Positions 11,208 to 11,386 of a stretch of 11,386 bases of DNA are shown here, piece after piece. Numbering within the stretch: position 1 is the first letter of the stretch; every line of letters starts with the position of its first letter. The notes beneath the pieces are model-generated. The model did no database searches, was not told the origin of the DNA, and saw only the letters and a list, made by a program, of their open reading frames with translations. The position numbers and the translations under genes are program-made. The DNA comes from Bacillota bacterium (lineage in GTDB: Bacteria > Bacillota > Clostridia > Christensenellales > Pumilibacteraceae), in assembly GCA_009787685.1 (NCBI GenBank), contig WQSV01000031.1, positions 1 through 11,386 of the forward strand. The letters run 5' to 3'.

Positions 11208-11386
11208 TTTTGTTTTTACTCCTTGTGTTTTTTTTAATATTTTGCCAAAGACAAAAGTGCTTTAGCACACAATCGCGGTGATAACGAGTTTGCAGTTTTT
11301 GCGCACTCTCCCGTAATTTACTTTTTTTTATATTGCGCGAGCGGTTAATGCCCGCCTCTACAGTTATTTTGCTGTTGAATCCATAG
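11208..11386 (-). promoter_or_regulatory. rplK upstream region, possible L1-binding leader
   Basis: No gene is seen in these 179 bases. On the minus strand they hold a GC-rich hairpin (GCGG/CCGC near 11341-11355), an A-run, a segment CGGGAGAGTGCGC leading to CTCGTTATCACCGCG (11274-11313), and a GTGCT/AGCAC hairpin (11257-11268) followed by TTTT. The middle segment resembles leaders found between nusG and rplK in other Bacillota, where L1 is thought to bind, but the match is from memory and weak. No good promoter was found. Confidence 0.35.

Overview
The window looks like chromosomal DNA of a low-GC, Gram-positive bacterium, most likely an uncultured member of the Bacillota (Clostridia or a neighbour). 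The evidence is AT-rich intergenic DNA, strong AGGAGG-type ribosome binding sites on several genes, a PotABCD operon with a lipoprotein-type PotD, the rplK-rplA-rplJ-rplL order with a Firmicutes-style L10 leader, and a small Cys-rich DUF1540-like protein. TGA is used as a stop, so this is not a TGA=Trp mollicute.

Layout. (1) Positions 1-6307, minus strand: a polyamine ABC importer operon potA-potB-potC-potD, followed downstream by mnmG (tRNA wobble-uridine modification), which runs off the left edge. PotA carries an extra C-terminal module that resembles a second TOBE domain, and PotD lacks some usual ligand carboxylates. (2) Positions 6433-7111, plus strand: a divergent gene for a 135-residue protein very rich in Cys, His, Glu and Arg, ending at a perfect 14-bp bidirectional terminator. 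(3) Positions 7102-8404: a small-regulator island. A 62-residue Cys-rich protein (minus) is driven by a perfect consensus promoter whose spacer is a palindromic operator. It is divergent from the first of three tandem single-domain XRE/HTH proteins, all apparently translated from leaderless or nearly leaderless mRNAs. (4) Positions 8405-8795: no convincing protein gene. It holds a promoter-like signal overlapped by two palindromes, eight perfect copies of a 13-bp tandem repeat and a bidirectional terminator, which together could form a repeat-containing small transcript. (5) Positions 8796-11386, minus strand: rplK-rplA-(L10 leader)-rplJ-rplL. This ends at its own terminator, with no rpoB following within the window.

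The most unusual feature is a family of short inverted-repeat elements built from degenerate 7-bp units. They occupy the potD-mnmG gap (1414-1524), the potA/small-protein divergent gap (6475-6565), the rplJ-rplL gap (9214-9241) and the rplA-rplJ gap (10006-10080, a perfect 22-bp dyad with 7-bp internal periodicity). One lies in frame inside mnmG (925-1019, about residues 131-162), with a possible second at 111-131. The units differ in sequence between copies but keep the 7-bp phase and, in several cases, the dyad. They recall Rickettsia palindromic elements in being tolerated inside a housekeeping ORF. All identifications come from reading the sequence and recalled family knowledge; no database search was run.
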